A stretch of 64,000 bases of DNA from NCBI GenBank assembly GCA_949825025.1, contig OX463781.1:436501-500500 (forward strand), read 5' to 3'. The notes below the pieces were generated by a model, which had not been told where the DNA came from, made no database searches, and saw nothing but the letters and a program-made list of their open reading frames with translations. A program made the position numbers and the translations under genes. This document shows positions 45,693 to 58,379 of this stretch, piece by piece; the stretch's first letter is position 1, and the number at the start of each line of letters is the position of its first letter. Source of the DNA: Siphlonurus alternatus. Its lineage: Eukaryota; Arthropoda; Insecta; Ephemeroptera; Siphlonuridae.

Positions 45693-45763
45693 TGTTCAAA
45701 TTCCTGGCTATATATCAAGGAGGTCTTTGTAGTGTCTCTGTACATGTATAAAAATATTGAAAA

Positions 45764-45986
45764 TTAACGGTGGATTTTCATGAGCAATTTCCAGCCTGCG
45801 ACGCGACGTGAATAAAGCGCACTTGCTGTAATATCCATTAGTGGCCATATTGGGCGATTAAAAGAAGAAGAGCATCGTAATTAACACGATTACTGGCGAA
45901 TTCGTCGCCGCATAGGATTTCGCAGCTTTTACGTCAAATCGCGCCGCGTCGTCGTTGCTGCTCATGAAAATTCACCTTAACTAGAA
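45764..45986. mobile_element. MITE, 'ggtggattttcatgagc' family (unit B)
   Basis: Counterpart of 24066-24288. One terminal base differs ('gaaaattcacc' versus 'gaaaatccacc'). Confidence 0.7.
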
Positions 45987-46039
45987 TATTTTAATTTAAT
46001 CTACTTTGAATTGGATAATATACCGTGAACCCAACATTC

Positions 46040-46100
46040 CCACTCGTACATTCGGGAGGTGCCGTCCTAACTGAGGTTTCCACGGTTCTCTCAGTAGCAA
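46040..46100 (+). mobile_element. SINE central-domain fragment (unit B)
   Basis: Counterpart of 24340-24402. Confidence 0.6.
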
Positions 46101-46244
46101 TCTAAATTATGTATTGCTACATGGCAACCACGGCTTGACAAGAATTCTAACATCCTGAGCATCGCCTGCTGAAGTATTAAAAATTGAGCTAATTTAAAAT
46201 TTATCCAAAGGTGGCACAAAATTAATCAATGGAATTCTGACCTC

Positions 46245-46565
46245 AAAACTTTATTGCATCAGTGCACAGAAGGTGCAAAGTTATGCCACTTAATGTTTTT
46301 TCCAGATTTTGTAAAGTCCACGAAAATATTAAAAAAATATATAATGTATGTAGGTGTGTGTTATATGTATATATATTTTATATATATATATATTATATAT
46401 ATTGAAATTTCATTTTATGACGTCACAAGGCGGCACTTCCTAATAAAATGATAAGACTTTGCCACTGCAACGAGGAGCAATAACATCGCACAATTAATAA
46501 TGTTTTTAAAAATTATAATTTCACGAGTTCTAAAAAAATGAAAAAAAAAAATCAGATTAGTTTAT
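46245..46565. mobile_element. CRE-foldback family member (unit B)
   Basis: Counterpart of 24545-24875 with a shorter, interrupted AT run. Confidence 0.6.
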
Positions 46566-46649
46566 ATCGTTTATTCAAAACTGCAATATTTTTAAAGTTC
46601 AGTACACAATTATTACTTGTTTGCCTAATTGAAAAAATAATTATATTAT

Positions 46650-46905
46650 GTTTTCAACTCATCCTTAATACACGTCTAAACCAATCTCATCGCGTTTTTT
46701 TACCAAACAAATCTGATCTATTTCTCACTCAAAGTGAGAATGAAATGGAGATAATTTTTCAAAATATTCACTGCACATTACATTAAGATTAAAAAAGAAT
46801 TAATCTTGTCTTTCCCCTGCCCCTTTTTTTTGCATCTCAAAAATGGTGTAAAATATGAGGAAAAAAGACGAGGAAAGAGGTAATTAAAGATCAAAATTAT
46901 TTCAA
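46650..46905 (-). mobile_element. R1 dispersed repeat (unit B)
   Basis: Counterpart of 24980-25233. Confidence 0.7.
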
Positions 46906-47404
46906 CTCTGATAAATTTTAGCGTGTATATTTCTGAATTGACCGCGAGATGTCGTGCATGTTTCACCTCGAGTTTAGCGGTGTTTAAATCACGCGAGCTT
47001 AGACTTGTTAGAGGGTAGCTGCGGTCAATGCTTGGGGTCAAGTTTGATGGATGATGTCTAAAAATATCTCTAATGGTAATTATAACTAAATTAAAATGAA
47101 TTACATCACAGCTTTCTGCAGGATATTCGATAAACTTATATGGCAGGGGTAATCAAGTAAAATTTTATATTGCAATTAAATTATTAATAATTATTTAAGG
47201 GTAAGGTGACACGTCCAATGTTAGAAATATTTCCACGCATGAAATTTATAAAACATATATCTTAAAATCACTTCTCCGTGTTACATTAGTCAACTTTACT
47301 TTAAAAATTCATAATTTAAAAACTAGATCAATACTGATATTTTAGCTACTGATAGGGTATGTAGGGAAGAATATTTTAAGATAATAAAATTTGTAATTTA
47401 TAAT

Positions 47405-47735
47405 GGACAACATACATTGTATGAAAAAAAATTATTGCAGAAATGAATAGATGGTACCAAATTATGCTACTCTGAATTTTTTCAGATTTTTTTGAGACCC
47501 GGAACTATTTTTAAATAATTATTGAAAGTCCTGTAATTTCAGTTGGCACCCCTGCAGCCTTCATAAAAAAGATAGAGACTGGACGCCTATTGACGCCTCC
47601 TGGAGGCGTGGCCGCACTTTCAATAGTTATTTAAAAATAGTTCTGGGTCTCAAAAAAATCTGAAAGAATTCAGAGTAGCATAATTTGGTACCCTCTATTC
47701 ATTTCTGCAATAAAAAAATTTCATGTATGTTGTCC
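47405..47735. mobile_element. Foldback element ending in 'ggacaacatac' (unit B)
   Basis: Counterpart of 25730-26065. The right end has lost 'acag' relative to A. Confidence 0.75.
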
Positions 47736-47765
47736 ATTCTCCAGTTCGATGACGTTATTAGAAAC

Positions 47766-48174
47766 TTTGAAACGTTATATAATATTAGTGCTTTTTCGTC
47801 ACCTTTATTTCACATTATTTGAATACCAATATGAAATTTTAAATGCAAAAGAAGTCGCCACCAGGCTTCGAACCTTGGTTCTCTCGTACGTATGGCCCGC
47901 GAATGAGCGCTTTAACAGACTAAGCTACGTCGACCACTGATGTTATTCACATTTTCATACTGGTATTCATACAATGCTACTTTCTTGGTTGCTACCTGCT
48001 TCTCATCATTGCCTCATTGAATCTGCTAAAGCGCTCATTCGTGGGCCAAACGCACGAGAGAACCGGAGTTCGGAAGCCCGGCAGCGACTTCTTTTTTGCA
48101 TTTAAAATTTCATATTAGTATTCAAATAATGTGAAATAAAGGTGACCAATAAGCACTAATATTAACGTTTCAAA
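47766..48174. mobile_element. Foldback with tRNA-like arms (unit B)
   Basis: Counterpart of 26095-26500. The left tRNA-like arm differs by single bases (for example 'gtacgtatgg' versus 'gtacgtttgg'). Confidence 0.65.
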
Positions 48175-48359
48175 AAAAAATTGTGTTATAACTTATAAGG
48201 CATCTTCCAATCATTTTTATCCTGCCGATCAGCAACTCGCAATACTTGAACGTTCAAAGGGTTGCATACCTCACAGGATAAATAATAAAGATGGTCACTT
48301 TCTTATTCTGTAAATTATGAACTGTTACTGGTTAGGGTAAAGAAGTATTGCACTTCCGG

Positions 48360-48440
48360 TCCATTGCAGTGTCCATCCTGACTGAGGTTTCCACGTTTAC
48401 CTCAGTTACAGATGCTGGGATGAATTGCAAGGCCGTCCTT
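48360..48440 (+). mobile_element. SINE 3' fragment (unit B)
   Basis: Counterpart of 26690-26770. Confidence 0.6.
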
Positions 48441-48628
48441 ACTGACATTTGTTGAACCTAACGCTTTGATTAAGAAATAATATATTTACCTATAAATTGT
48501 TATACTTATTGTTACATTTTGATTAATCATCTTAATAGACCCTTTCAATTATGTAATATTTTTATTTTTAAATTGAACATTTCTTATATCAAATAACAAT
48601 TAGTTGAGTAGTTCTATTAACTAATTAC

Positions 48629-48947
48629 TAATGGAAAATCGACCTCAATTTTTTATTGCAGAAATGGATAGAGGGTGCAAAGTTATGCTACCCTGATTTT
48701 TTTCAGATTTTTTACAGTCCGGGAACAATTTTTAAAAAAAATATTGAAAGTTCTTTTTGTGACGTCACGAGACGCCGCTCCTTAAGAAAAGGATAGGACT
48801 TGCCACCGCATGACGTCACAAAAATAACTTTAAATAATTTTTCAAAAATTCTTCCCTGGCTCTAAAAAATCTGAAAAAAATCAGGGTAGCATAACTTTGC
48901 ACCCTCTATTTATTTCTGCAATAAAAAAATGAGGTCGATACTCCATT
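48629..48947. mobile_element. CRE-foldback, well preserved (unit B)
   Basis: Counterpart of 26952-27270. Both TGACGTCA octamers are retained. Confidence 0.8.
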
Positions 48948-49008
48948 ACTCACTAAGGTTGAAACACCGAACATTGTGAATCCTTAACTTGATTGTTTTA
49001 CAAAGCAA

Positions 49009-49288
49009 TTCTGGAACGGGGGTAGCCACAGCCTTGCAATCCATCCCGGCATTTGCCTGCGACTGAGGGAAACGTGGAAACCTCAGCCAGGATGGATGCT
49101 GCATCTTATGTCAATGAATGTTAGTGCAATGGTCCGAAGCCAGGAGAACAACGCAACGATTTATCCTTGTGTGGGAAACTTGATATTTGTTGAAAATGGT
49201 CACCCATTTAACTACTAACCACGCTTGGCGTTGCTTGAATTCGGTGATCTGACGAGTTCTGGTCAAACGCACTGCGCCACACCTCCCA
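49009..49288 (-). mobile_element. 5S rRNA-headed SINE (unit B)
   Basis: Counterpart of 27331-27612, lacking the 4-bp 'atgc' present near the 5' end in A. Confidence 0.8.
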
Positions 49289-49611
49289 CACAAATATACG
49301 TTGTGATTTTCCTTTTTTTTTTAATATAATGAAAATGTTTTTCCCACTGCCAAAGGTCTGCTAGCTTAGAGAAGGTAGGCGTAACAACTGCCTGTTTTGT
49401 TTAATTCAATTTAAGTAATTATTATCAAATTAATTAATGTTTTGTGCTCAAACAGAACTAACTTAGACAACCACCTTCCTAATTGAAGTAATGTTAAAAT
49501 TTGTAGCATATTTTATTAACAATACAGTTTCCCAGAAAATGTCTTTGTAATAATATTTAAATAGAATTTAATTATGTAAAGAGAAAGTTGCATTTTTTTG
49601 TATCAACTCCT

Positions 49612-49885
49612 AAAAAAAAAAATTTAACTTAAGGGTAACATATATAATGCCGCCAATGTTAAAAAAAATCCCTCACAAAAAAATTATGAAAAAAATTTAA
49701 AATGTTCTCAGACCCACTATCATTAGCTAAAATATCAGATATAAAAATTCATAACTCAGAAACTTGATCCTGTATACCTGATATTTTAGCTATAGCTCCT
49801 GATAGGGGGTGTAGAGAACATTTTAAATTTTTTACATAATTTTTGTGTGAGGGATTTTTTTAACATTGGTGGCGTTATCTTACCC
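49612..49885. mobile_element. Foldback element, 'ttaagggtaa' ends (unit B)
   Basis: Counterpart of 27945-28215, with several single-base changes in the arms. Confidence 0.7.
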
Positions 49886-49942
49886 TTAAATCAAATATGC
49901 TGTGAATTCTGAAAATTAATACTGAAGGTTTTATTAGTATAA

Positions 49943-50088
49943 AGGGGCATTCACAAAGCCCTAAGGCCACATTTAGGGCTCGATAATTTAAAGCCCGATT
50001 TTAGGCATGCTTTTTAGGCCCAAAATTTCTAGTCTTCATTAAATTATCGAGCTCTAAATGTGGCCTTAAGCCTTTGTGAATGCCCCTC
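49943..50088. mobile_element. Palindromic MITE, 'aggggcattcacaaag' ends (unit B)
   Basis: Counterpart of 28271-28416, apparently identical. Confidence 0.75.
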
Positions 50089-50231
50089 ATCAGCTTTTAT
50101 GTGTAATTAGAGGTTATGTACAGCAAAAAATGTGTAATTAATTGTAGAGTTTGTTGTAGTTGCAAAGCAAGTTGTAAAAAATTATTCACACAAGTGGTGG
50201 TTGCTAAAAAACACATCTTGTGCATTCGGGA

Positions 50232-50332
50232 GGCAATTGAAGGCATCCTATATCAATTGCCGACCATCCTGACTGAAGTTTCCATGGTTTCTTCAGGTGA
50301 ATGCTGGAATGGATGGTTTTCCACCCCGATTT
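50232..50332 (+). mobile_element. SINE fragment (unit B)
   Basis: Counterpart of 28560-28660. Confidence 0.55.
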
Positions 50333-50611
50333 GAGCCTAAGCAACATGCTAGGTCGGTGCAGGAAGATATGGGAACTTAAATTTACATTGTTGAAGATAC
50401 CCAAGTCACTGTTACCACGGTTAATTGCAGGAGTGACAATTACTGTTATGATCTGAAGGGGAAAGATATAAAATTAGGGCTCTGTAAGGTTTAGGAAACA
50501 AAATTGTGAGGGAAAGAGAAATAGAGGGTGAAAAAGAGATAGAAATCGAGAGAGCACGATGTGTCTTCCCCTCTTCCCTAATGAAAATTTAAACAGTTAC
50601 TAAAAAGCTGC

Positions 50612-50678
50612 CACCATATCGGGAATCGAACGTACGACCTCCCAAATCATATTCAGAATATTGACACACTATACTTTC
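50612..50678 (-). mobile_element. tRNA-like pol III head (unit B)
   Basis: Counterpart of 28937-29003. The B-box-like 'acgttcgattcccgatatgg' is unchanged. Confidence 0.5.
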
Positions 50679-50911
50679 TACAACAATACGTTGTGCAATT
50701 TTATGACATATTTGATGTAGTTCGTTCTTGCCGAAGTAATATTATATTTTTACGACAACACAAAAATGGAGGGAAATTTGAAACTTTATGTTGTGCGGTT
50801 TTATGTTAAATAGCCGTGAGCTACAGTAATGCAAACACATGTCTCATTTCGTACAGTTATGATAAAAAGAATGGGACATTTTGCGTGTTGTTCTTTGATA
50901 TTTTGCCTCAA

Positions 50912-51026
50912 TATGAAGGGAAAATGTTCTTCCCCTGGCTTCGAACAATTGTACTTTTTGTACATTAACGAAAAAAAGTGTAGCGTCCATCCTAACTGTA
51001 GTTTCCACGTTTCCCTCAGTCACAGA
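50912..51026 (+). mobile_element. 5S-type SINE body fragment (unit B)
   Basis: Counterpart of 29240-29362. Confidence 0.6.
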
Positions 51027-51416
51027 CCACTTTTCTTGTCTCTTATCGTCCTCTTTTCAACATATTTCTGATAAAAAAGAGAATATAGTCTGCATTTTAT
51101 CCTCACTTTGAGCGAGGCACAAATAGTAATTATCATGTGTTTCTATTAAAAGTCTGTTTTCTGAATAAATATAATAAATAAAAAATAAATAGTAAATATG
51201 TGTAATAAGTTTAGGTTTGGATTCACAGGTCAGTTAGTAGAAATTCAAAGATCGAGTTCTATAGCTTTGATATTGTGTGTGAAAAGTGTGAAAACGAACA
51301 TTTGAATGGCGATATTTACTTATTTTTTTTACGAAAAAAAATCAACAATCGACTCTTCACCTAAGGCTATTTACTTTGTCAATAATATTTATGTACGTTG
51401 CTACCAATTAACTCAC

Positions 51417-51511
51417 CTGTTCCCGCAGACTTGTTGCGATCCCTCCGAGCGCCACACAACGACTGACTCCCTCGCTGTGGTGGTGGCGCTGTCTGGCGGA
51501 CGTCCCGTCAA
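51417..51511 (-). other. Candidate internal exon (unit B copy)
   Basis: Identical over all 95 nt to 29753-29847, with the same CAG/GTGAGT donor and TTTTAG acceptor. Flanking repeat DNA has accumulated substitutions between A and B, so identity here is compatible with constraint, although 95 nt is too short to be decisive. Confidence 0.35.
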
Positions 51512-51529
51512 CTAAAATCAATCATTGAT

Positions 51530-51712
51530 AGGCTGGGCTGACAATCGTTCAGTCAGGATGGTCGTTATGATCAATCACCTCACCAGATGCACGAGTGCAA
51601 CCGTTACAATTATTAGGAAAACTTGGCGGTGCAGCCTGGGATCGAACTCACGACCAGCTGTTTTTAAAAATCTGGTGTGCTGCGTCATACACCTGACCAT
51701 GAGATTTAAACA
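51530..51712 (-). mobile_element. tRNA-headed SINE (unit B)
   Basis: Counterpart of 29865-30045. Here the B-box-like segment reads 'gagttcgatcccagg', closer to consensus than in A, so A carries the derived base. Confidence 0.65.
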
Positions 51713-51896
51713 TTATTTGCAGTGAATAATAACTGTTACATAATTAAATTAGTTGTGAAAATTATTTTTACTGCCTGAAAATGTAACATTTTGTCTTCGC
51801 GGAAGTGTACTGCACATCAATTACACTGACAGGGTCCCTGCATGTCATACTTATTTCATCTGCTTCAAATTGTTATTATAGATAGCGGGTACTTGA

Positions 51897-52085
51897 CCCA
51901 GTGGTACCAACCATCCTGATTGACGTTTCCACAGCTTCCTCAGTCTCAACTAGGCAAAACTCAGCGAAAACGTTCTTGGCAAAAACTAGGATGGATTGAT
52001 CGTTGAAAGGAGGGACACACAAAACACTTTGAAGCAATATGCTAGGTCGGGAAGAGCCGGGAAGTTAAATTGGGTCACTAATGAC
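51897..52085 (+). mobile_element. SINE-derived repeat (unit B)
   Basis: Counterpart of 30235-30425. Confidence 0.5.
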
Positions 52086-52774
52086 CAGTACCTTACAACA
52101 GGGTTTACTTGAAGAAAAAAAATACAAAAATTAATGTATGTTTATATATGGATATATCAGCAAAGATAAACTATAGCCAGTAAAAAAATGGATTTATTTG
52201 TGAATCACTCAGGGATTGCTGACATAGTGGATTAAAAAATTAATTTAATAATTTATTAATTTTAATATATTATACCTAAATACAGATTGATTGGTAAACC
52301 ATGTGACGATAGGAATTTACATGTGGACGTGAGCCCAAGAAACATGGCATCAAATTATTTATTTTAAATGTTATTCATTTACTATTAAAATAATATGTTA
52401 TTTTAACTTTTACAATGAATGAATCGTTTTGCTATAGTAAAAAAGAGATATTTTTAAATTGTAAATAAAAATATAAAAATTATGACTGAAATTTAAAGGT
52501 AAAAAATAAAAAAAGGGAGTCAATTATTTTAATTGTAGAGTATAATTATTATATTGTTATACAATATAATATTATTATATTGTTGCGGTAAGAATTTTTT
52601 TAACCAGAGAAGAGAGCCTTAGTGTTTTGTAATTAAAAAAAAAAAATAAACTTGTTTAAATTTTACTATACAATTATTATAATATATTACATACCATTTA
52701 TTGTCTGTTTCACAAATAATTATAAACGATTGGAATTTCGCACTTTTCATACTTGATCCCTCCAACACAAAACA

Positions 52775-53066
52775 AAATTTCAAACGTGAACAAAGCAGAC
52801 CTTACTAAATGTTTAAACTTGTCTGCAGTACAGTTCACTAAACGTAAGGTTACCACCGGAAGTAGACGAAAGTGGAACATTTTGTCTGAACTATGAACAT
52901 GAAAAATCTAAGACTTTGCAGATAATTTGTTCAATCACTAATATAAATTTCATCTCTCTGCAAAAGTTTCAGGTTCAAAACTGAACTAGAATGTCCAGGA
53001 ATCTCCCACTTCCGGCTACTTCCGGTGGTAATCTTACACATGTTAAACTGTACGTCTGAATTCATC
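52775..53066. mobile_element. CTTCCGG foldback family (unit B)
   Basis: Counterpart of 31600-31890. In B the left arm retains 'cgtaaggttaccaccgg', a better match to the right arm. Confidence 0.65.
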
Positions 53067-53097
53067 GACTCATAAAATTGATGACCGAAGGTTTGCA

Positions 53098-53172
53098 TAC
53101 TTGGTTAGAGTTGAGCGTACAAAAGATAAATCACACAGAATGTCTGGGGTTCATACCCCGGTCAGTGACAGA
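53098..53172 (+). mobile_element. tRNA-like head (unit B)
   Basis: Counterpart of 31935-32010, with 'ggggttcataccccggt' at the B box. Confidence 0.5.
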
Positions 53173-54034
53173 TTTATAGCTCTTACAATGTAGATTGAGA
53201 TTTGCATAATTCATTTGTATTGATCAAGTATATTGCAAGATTGAAATAAAAAATATACACCAAATCTTGTCTTGTTTAAAATTTCAAACTATACTCAGTT
53301 TTGGTTTCGGTTATGTTCATATATCAACAGAACTATGGAATTTAAATTCATCATGTTAAGCAGAAAACAACAAACATAATCATTGAAAATATATATTGTA
53401 TCATATTTGAAAATTTAAATAAAATTTTGAAAATATAATAATCATCTTAATATTTGCACAAGAGCTTTTCTTTCTCTGAGAGATTTCCATTAAAATAATA
53501 AGTACAGCACTCTTTCACGAATATCGTTATCGAGATTGAAATTTACAACTTATGGCTACACTTTGTTTCATTGGATTTTATAAATATATGTATTTTTTTT
53601 CTGCAAAAATATTATTTTTAAATATATTTATATTTGTATTATAAAATTGACGAAACATACTATATTAATTTAAAATGATACAACAGCGTTTAAAAATTAG
53701 ATAACAATTTATTTTATGAACCTTTTTTAACTGCATTTACCGACAATATTTAATTACTGTAAGAAAATATTTTTCAAAAGTTACAAAATTATAACGCATC
53801 TATATAATGTGCTACTATATAGCTACTATTAATTAGGTTTCCTTTATATTTGAAGATCTTAATTTTTTATCAGACCAGAATTCTACTTACTAATTTAATT
53901 GATTGATTGGTATTTTGGAGCAACTGACACATTTTGGTCCTGTATGCCCCCCTTCTACTTACAAATTAATTACTAATTTTAAAAACTGAACCTTTTGATA
54001 TATTATAGCTTGACCGTCTTATCGATTTAATCCA

Positions 54035-54280
54035 TTCCGATATTTGCCTGTGATTGAGGGAAATGTGGAAACTTCAGCCAGGATGGACGCTAAAGCTATT
54101 CTCAATGGACTGGAAATGCAATGGTCCAAAGCCAAGGGAACAACATAGTGGAAAAGCGCAACGATTTATTCCTGGATAGGAAACTTGATTTTTGTTAAAA
54201 ATGGTCACCCATCCAATTACTAACCACGCTCTATATTGCTTGATGTCAATAATCTGACGAGAACTTGTCAATGCACACTC
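54035..54280 (-). mobile_element. 5S rRNA-headed SINE (unit B)
   Basis: Counterpart of 33997-34260 with a small deletion at the 5' end ('aatgcacactcc' versus 'aatgcactacgccacactcc'). Confidence 0.75.
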
Positions 54281-54904
54281 CAATACCTTCTTTTTTAAAT
54301 GTAGCGATTGCCCTACGATGATACAACTACTGATAAGAGCGATCTCTGAGAAAATGCTGAAGTAGCGACGACCCTAGCGCAACTTTAAAACCACACGTTG
54401 CTTTTGTATTCACTTAAAGTAGCTGACAAAATATATGAAGATTTATTAATACGAAAACTTTTAAAAACACTCTTCCCTGCTACTTTATACCGAGTGCATT
54501 TTGTAACTTTGTGGTTTCGAAATATACATCATGTTTTCAAGTAAACACTGTTGCTGGGTTACAAATAACTCTATACTTTTTTATTTGAATCACGTAGTAC
54601 TAGAATATTACATAATTCAATAATTCTTGTAATATTATATTGCATACAATTATTTTTACAAGAGAACTGAAAGTGGAATAAGATTGAATAAAATTTTCTA
54701 AATATTTTTCAGTAAAAATTTTATGCAAAATTATATCAAAACTTTTAACTTTTTTTCTACATACTGTTATTTAAATAGCGGGTCGTTTCGACCCCCCCCC
54801 CCTTCTTGATAAAGCGTTGGACAAAAAAATTCCACTAATGCTAAAATTAATTATTAATTTCACTAACAATTGTACGGTTACTAAAGCAAGCGGGGTCTGC
54901 CATG

Positions 54905-55095
54905 TCTGCCATAACCCTTCAATCGAACCCGGAATTTGCCTGTGACTGAGGGAAACGTGGAAACCTCAGTCAGGATTTACCGCACACCTTTTGTCAATGA
55001 ACCGGAAGTGCAATGGAATCACATAGTGGAAGAACGCACCCCTCGGTGGGAGATCCGTGATTGTTGTCGAAAATGGTTACAGCCATCCAACCACT
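54905..55095 (-). mobile_element. 5S SINE 3' portion, split by a MITE (unit B)
   Basis: Counterpart of 34868-35063. A short 'gtctgccat' duplication lies at its left edge (about 54895-54912). Confidence 0.7.
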
Positions 55096-55427
55096 CAAAG
55101 TCCTCTGCTCGTTGTTAGTAAACAAAGTATTGTTGTGTAATGTCTGTCGCGTGAAAAGAAAAACGTGGGATGGTTGTTGATTTAAATATTAACTAGGGTT
55201 ATACTTATAAGAATCCCAATGGAGCATAGCCCTGATGTTAAATTATGGAAAATGACCGTTAATTATGAAGTTAAAACGGTTATCTAGCGCCAACAATGCC
55301 GTTACGTTCTCTGCTCTGGTGGCAAAATCAGACACTACGTCCTCCCATGTTTAACAATGAAAAAGGTTTCATGCGACAGACATTATAAACAATGGTTTGT
55401 TAAAACCATTGTGAGTACAGGACTTTG
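55096..55427. mobile_element. hAT-like MITE in a 5S SINE (unit B)
   Basis: Counterpart of 35064-35395, with the same 8-bp flanking repeats. Confidence 0.8.
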
Positions 55428-55664
55428 CAACTACTACTAAACCACGCTCGGCGATGCTAGATTCTCTGTAAATCAATTATCCGTTTGCAGAAACCATATG
55501 ATTACGCACAAGAGTGAGTTGTCCTCCGTATTGAAAACCAATCAGAAGACAATTTAGTGAAGACTTTGTATACAACAAATACTTAGAACTTTTTTCTGTA
55601 GTAATTTGTGTTGGTCGGTTGAAACCGTAGAATATTATAATTTAATGTAAGTCTTGAATTCCCT

Positions 55665-55925
55665 AGTTGAAAAATTACGTCTTAACTCGTCCTTTACATT
55701 GCACGTCTAAACCTATAATATTTTCTACTCAAAAACACATTTTATCTCTTCCTTCCTCAAAGTGAAGATCAAATGGAGACATTTTTTTAACATTTTATGC
55801 TCAATAAGAGGAAAGAAGACGTAATCTCATTTTCTTCCTCGGTTAGTGCAAAGTTGGAGGGAATTAGAGGAAGAGAGACTTTATTATGAAAGAGAATAAA
55901 ATATGAAATTTATTTCGCACGAGTT
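55665..55925 (-). mobile_element. R1 dispersed repeat (unit B)
   Basis: Counterpart of 35634-35890. Confidence 0.75.
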
Positions 55926-56273
55926 AATTTATCTCTCTCAATGTGCTGAACAAAGTTATCAAGTTTTGGGCAACAACTTGCGTCGATATTTGATAAATGT
56001 TTCTATAAATAAAAGAAAAGTTTGGAATCTGTTCACAAAGTTTTTTATTTTTCGTTTGATATGAACTCATCGGTGATTTCAATTAACTTTCCATCCACTG
56101 CTTTCGTTACTTCTGTTTCAATTGATATATCGTCATGCAGTTGAAATATTTTGAAACTTAATAAGAATTGATTGAAAGAAAAAATATTTGCATTTATTAA
56201 TAAAACTACATCAAACGACTTTAGAGTTTATATTATTAGATAATAAAAAAAATATAAATATACATTTATGAAA

Positions 56274-56462
56274 CAGGGGTGTGGTCCTTCGTATGGTATC
56301 GTATGACTTCGTATTGCATTGTATGACTTCGTATGATAAAAATTTAGAAACTTACGATGCGATACGAAGCTGTGTATTATACGCGAGTACACCTGATCGC
56401 ATAGGTTCTTAATTTTTTATCATATGCTGCGAAATCATGCGATCCTGTGTGAGGCAGCCCTA
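56274..56462. mobile_element. Candidate MITE with 'cttcgtat' motifs (unit B)
   Basis: Counterpart of 36247-36443. One 'gatgcgatacgaaac' segment is shorter than in A. Confidence 0.45.
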
Positions 56463-56859
56463 AGATTCAAAATTTACAAAGTATGAATTAACTGAATTTA
56501 AGAAATTTTAATATCATTAATACCGCACCCTTGTTTGCAAATTTATAAGTCTAATGCGACGTATGAAAGGAAAGATGCCAATAACATATGAACATAAAAT
56601 ATTATACTATGAACTTATTTATTTGTCAATGAATGAATATTTAAAAAAAAAAATACTGGGAAATAATAAAAAATAAAAAAATAGTCACGTAAAACTATAC
56701 TTGCAGAAAGTATATTGTTGTGTTTTTTTGTGATAATAATAAGATTTAAATAAATATTTTAGGAACAAAATATTTCTCCTTTTCCATCGCAGCAAAATTC
56801 AAGAAAAATTCATGTAATATCTAAAATCAATAATTTTTACATCATAATAAGGATATTTA

Positions 56860-56871
56860 TATATATATAAA

Positions 56872-56940
<69 letters not shown>
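56860..56940. repeat. (AT)n microsatellite, interrupted (unit B)
   Basis: AT dinucleotides broken by 'aaataaaaaaaa'. Counterpart of 36836-36899. Confidence 0.95.
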
Positions 56941-56944
<4 letters not shown>

Positions 56945-57363
56945 ACAGGTAAACTTCCATTTAATCATGTACCTGATCATTTATGTCATTTCTCACACAA
57001 CCGTACGTGCTACCAATTTTCTAGTTCATTGTGTAGCATTTTGATGAAATCTGATCGATGTTCACTTGATGGGCACTTGCCTTTTTCAGCCACCCGGTTA
57101 CTTTGTTTCCTTCACAACAGTGTAAACTTTAACCCAATAATATTATTTATATTGATGCCACGAGGATTAGTTATTTAAAGAGCATGAAATTTTCTTCATT
57201 TCAAACTTTAAATTATGAATAACTTTGATACTATATTTTTATAGACAAAATTTTATAATGAAAATTGTTGAAATATCCTAGGCAATGTAATTAGTTTTGA
57301 AAGTCCAGTTCTTCAATTTCTCTAACATATTTTATTTTTTATGTTGAAACCTAATTGGATAAA

Positions 57364-57367
57364 GATT
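57364..57367. other. Empty target site of the LTR element (unit B)
   Basis: Single GATT in 'ataaagattaaaaacatt', where unit A has GATT on both sides of the 4.08-kb insertion. Confidence 0.92.
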
Positions 57368-57859
57368 AAAAACATTTCCTTAAATTAATAAATATTTAAT
57401 ATGAAAAAATTATGAAAATTATAATATATTATACATATATAACAAATTAGCTATGTGTTATAATAATTATATTTACATATTATATATTGAATATTTTGAT
57501 ATAATTATTAGCAAAAACAGTGTATAGACACAACATAATATACTATCAATACTATCATTAACAAATTAGAGAAAATTCAATAACCAATCACATTACATTT
57601 ATCTCATTTCTGTTTCAATTAATTTTAATAAATTTCATCCCAAGCTAGTCTCAACAGGGCTCAGCGTTGCCATTCAAATCGTTGATGTGCGCATTGCCTG
57701 CGGCGTACTAACTTTAATGACGACGAGGTACTCCCCACGACAAATGTTTCTACCGCATGACACGTACCATTTATATTACATAATATTATATCTCAACCCT
57801 GTTGAACAAGTGACTGAATTTAACCTCCCGGCTCTTCATGGACCCGACCTAGTTACAGT

Positions 57860-57893
57860 CAAGGTGGGTAAAGGTAGACCTTTACCCACCTTG
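57860..57893. repeat. 34-bp palindrome remnant of the 41896-42428 element (unit B)
   Basis: 'caaggtgggtaaaggt' and 'acctttacccaccttg' are perfectly inverted around two bases, flanked by GTTACAG on both sides. It is the tip-only version of the unit A element. Confidence 0.85.
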
Positions 57894-57904
57894 GTTACAG
57901 TTTT

Positions 57905-57992
57905 GTGAGTCACTTCCAATCCAGGGCGGCCTCTCAACATTCGCCTGGTTGTGACTGAGGGAACCGTGGAAACCTCAGTCAGGATGGTCAGT
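57905..57992 (-). mobile_element. SINE 3' part (unit B)
   Basis: Counterpart of 42436-42527. Confidence 0.65.
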
Positions 57993-58107
57993 GATTAGGG
58001 TTTTAATATTTGTCACTTGAATAAATAACTAAGACTTCTAATTATAAGTAGAAATTCATTATAAATTATAAGTGTCCGGAGAAGTCATTTTTCATTGTTA
58101 ACCATTG

Positions 58108-58379
58108 GTCCGAGATGAAATAAATTTATTTCATCTTTTATTCGCTATTAAGGTCTCTCCTCGTCTAATTTCTTCCTATTTTGTACCATTTTAGAGAAGA
58201 AGACTATAGATTACGTCTTCTTTCCTCTTATTTAGCTTAAAATGTTAGAAATATTGTTTCCATTTTATCCTCGCTTTGAGCGAAGAGAAAGTATAAGATG
58301 TGTTTTTGAGATAAAAAGACGTTATAAAATTAGGTTTAAACGTGTAGATATAAGTTGAAGACGTAATTTTTCAACTAGG
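58108..58379 (+). mobile_element. R1 dispersed repeat (unit B)
   Basis: Counterpart of 42648-42920. Confidence 0.75.

Noticed and set aside
45395..45745. 116-codon minus-strand frame as a gene
   Set aside because: It covers a GC-rich foldback. The unit A counterpart is not open over the same span, so the frame is not conserved.
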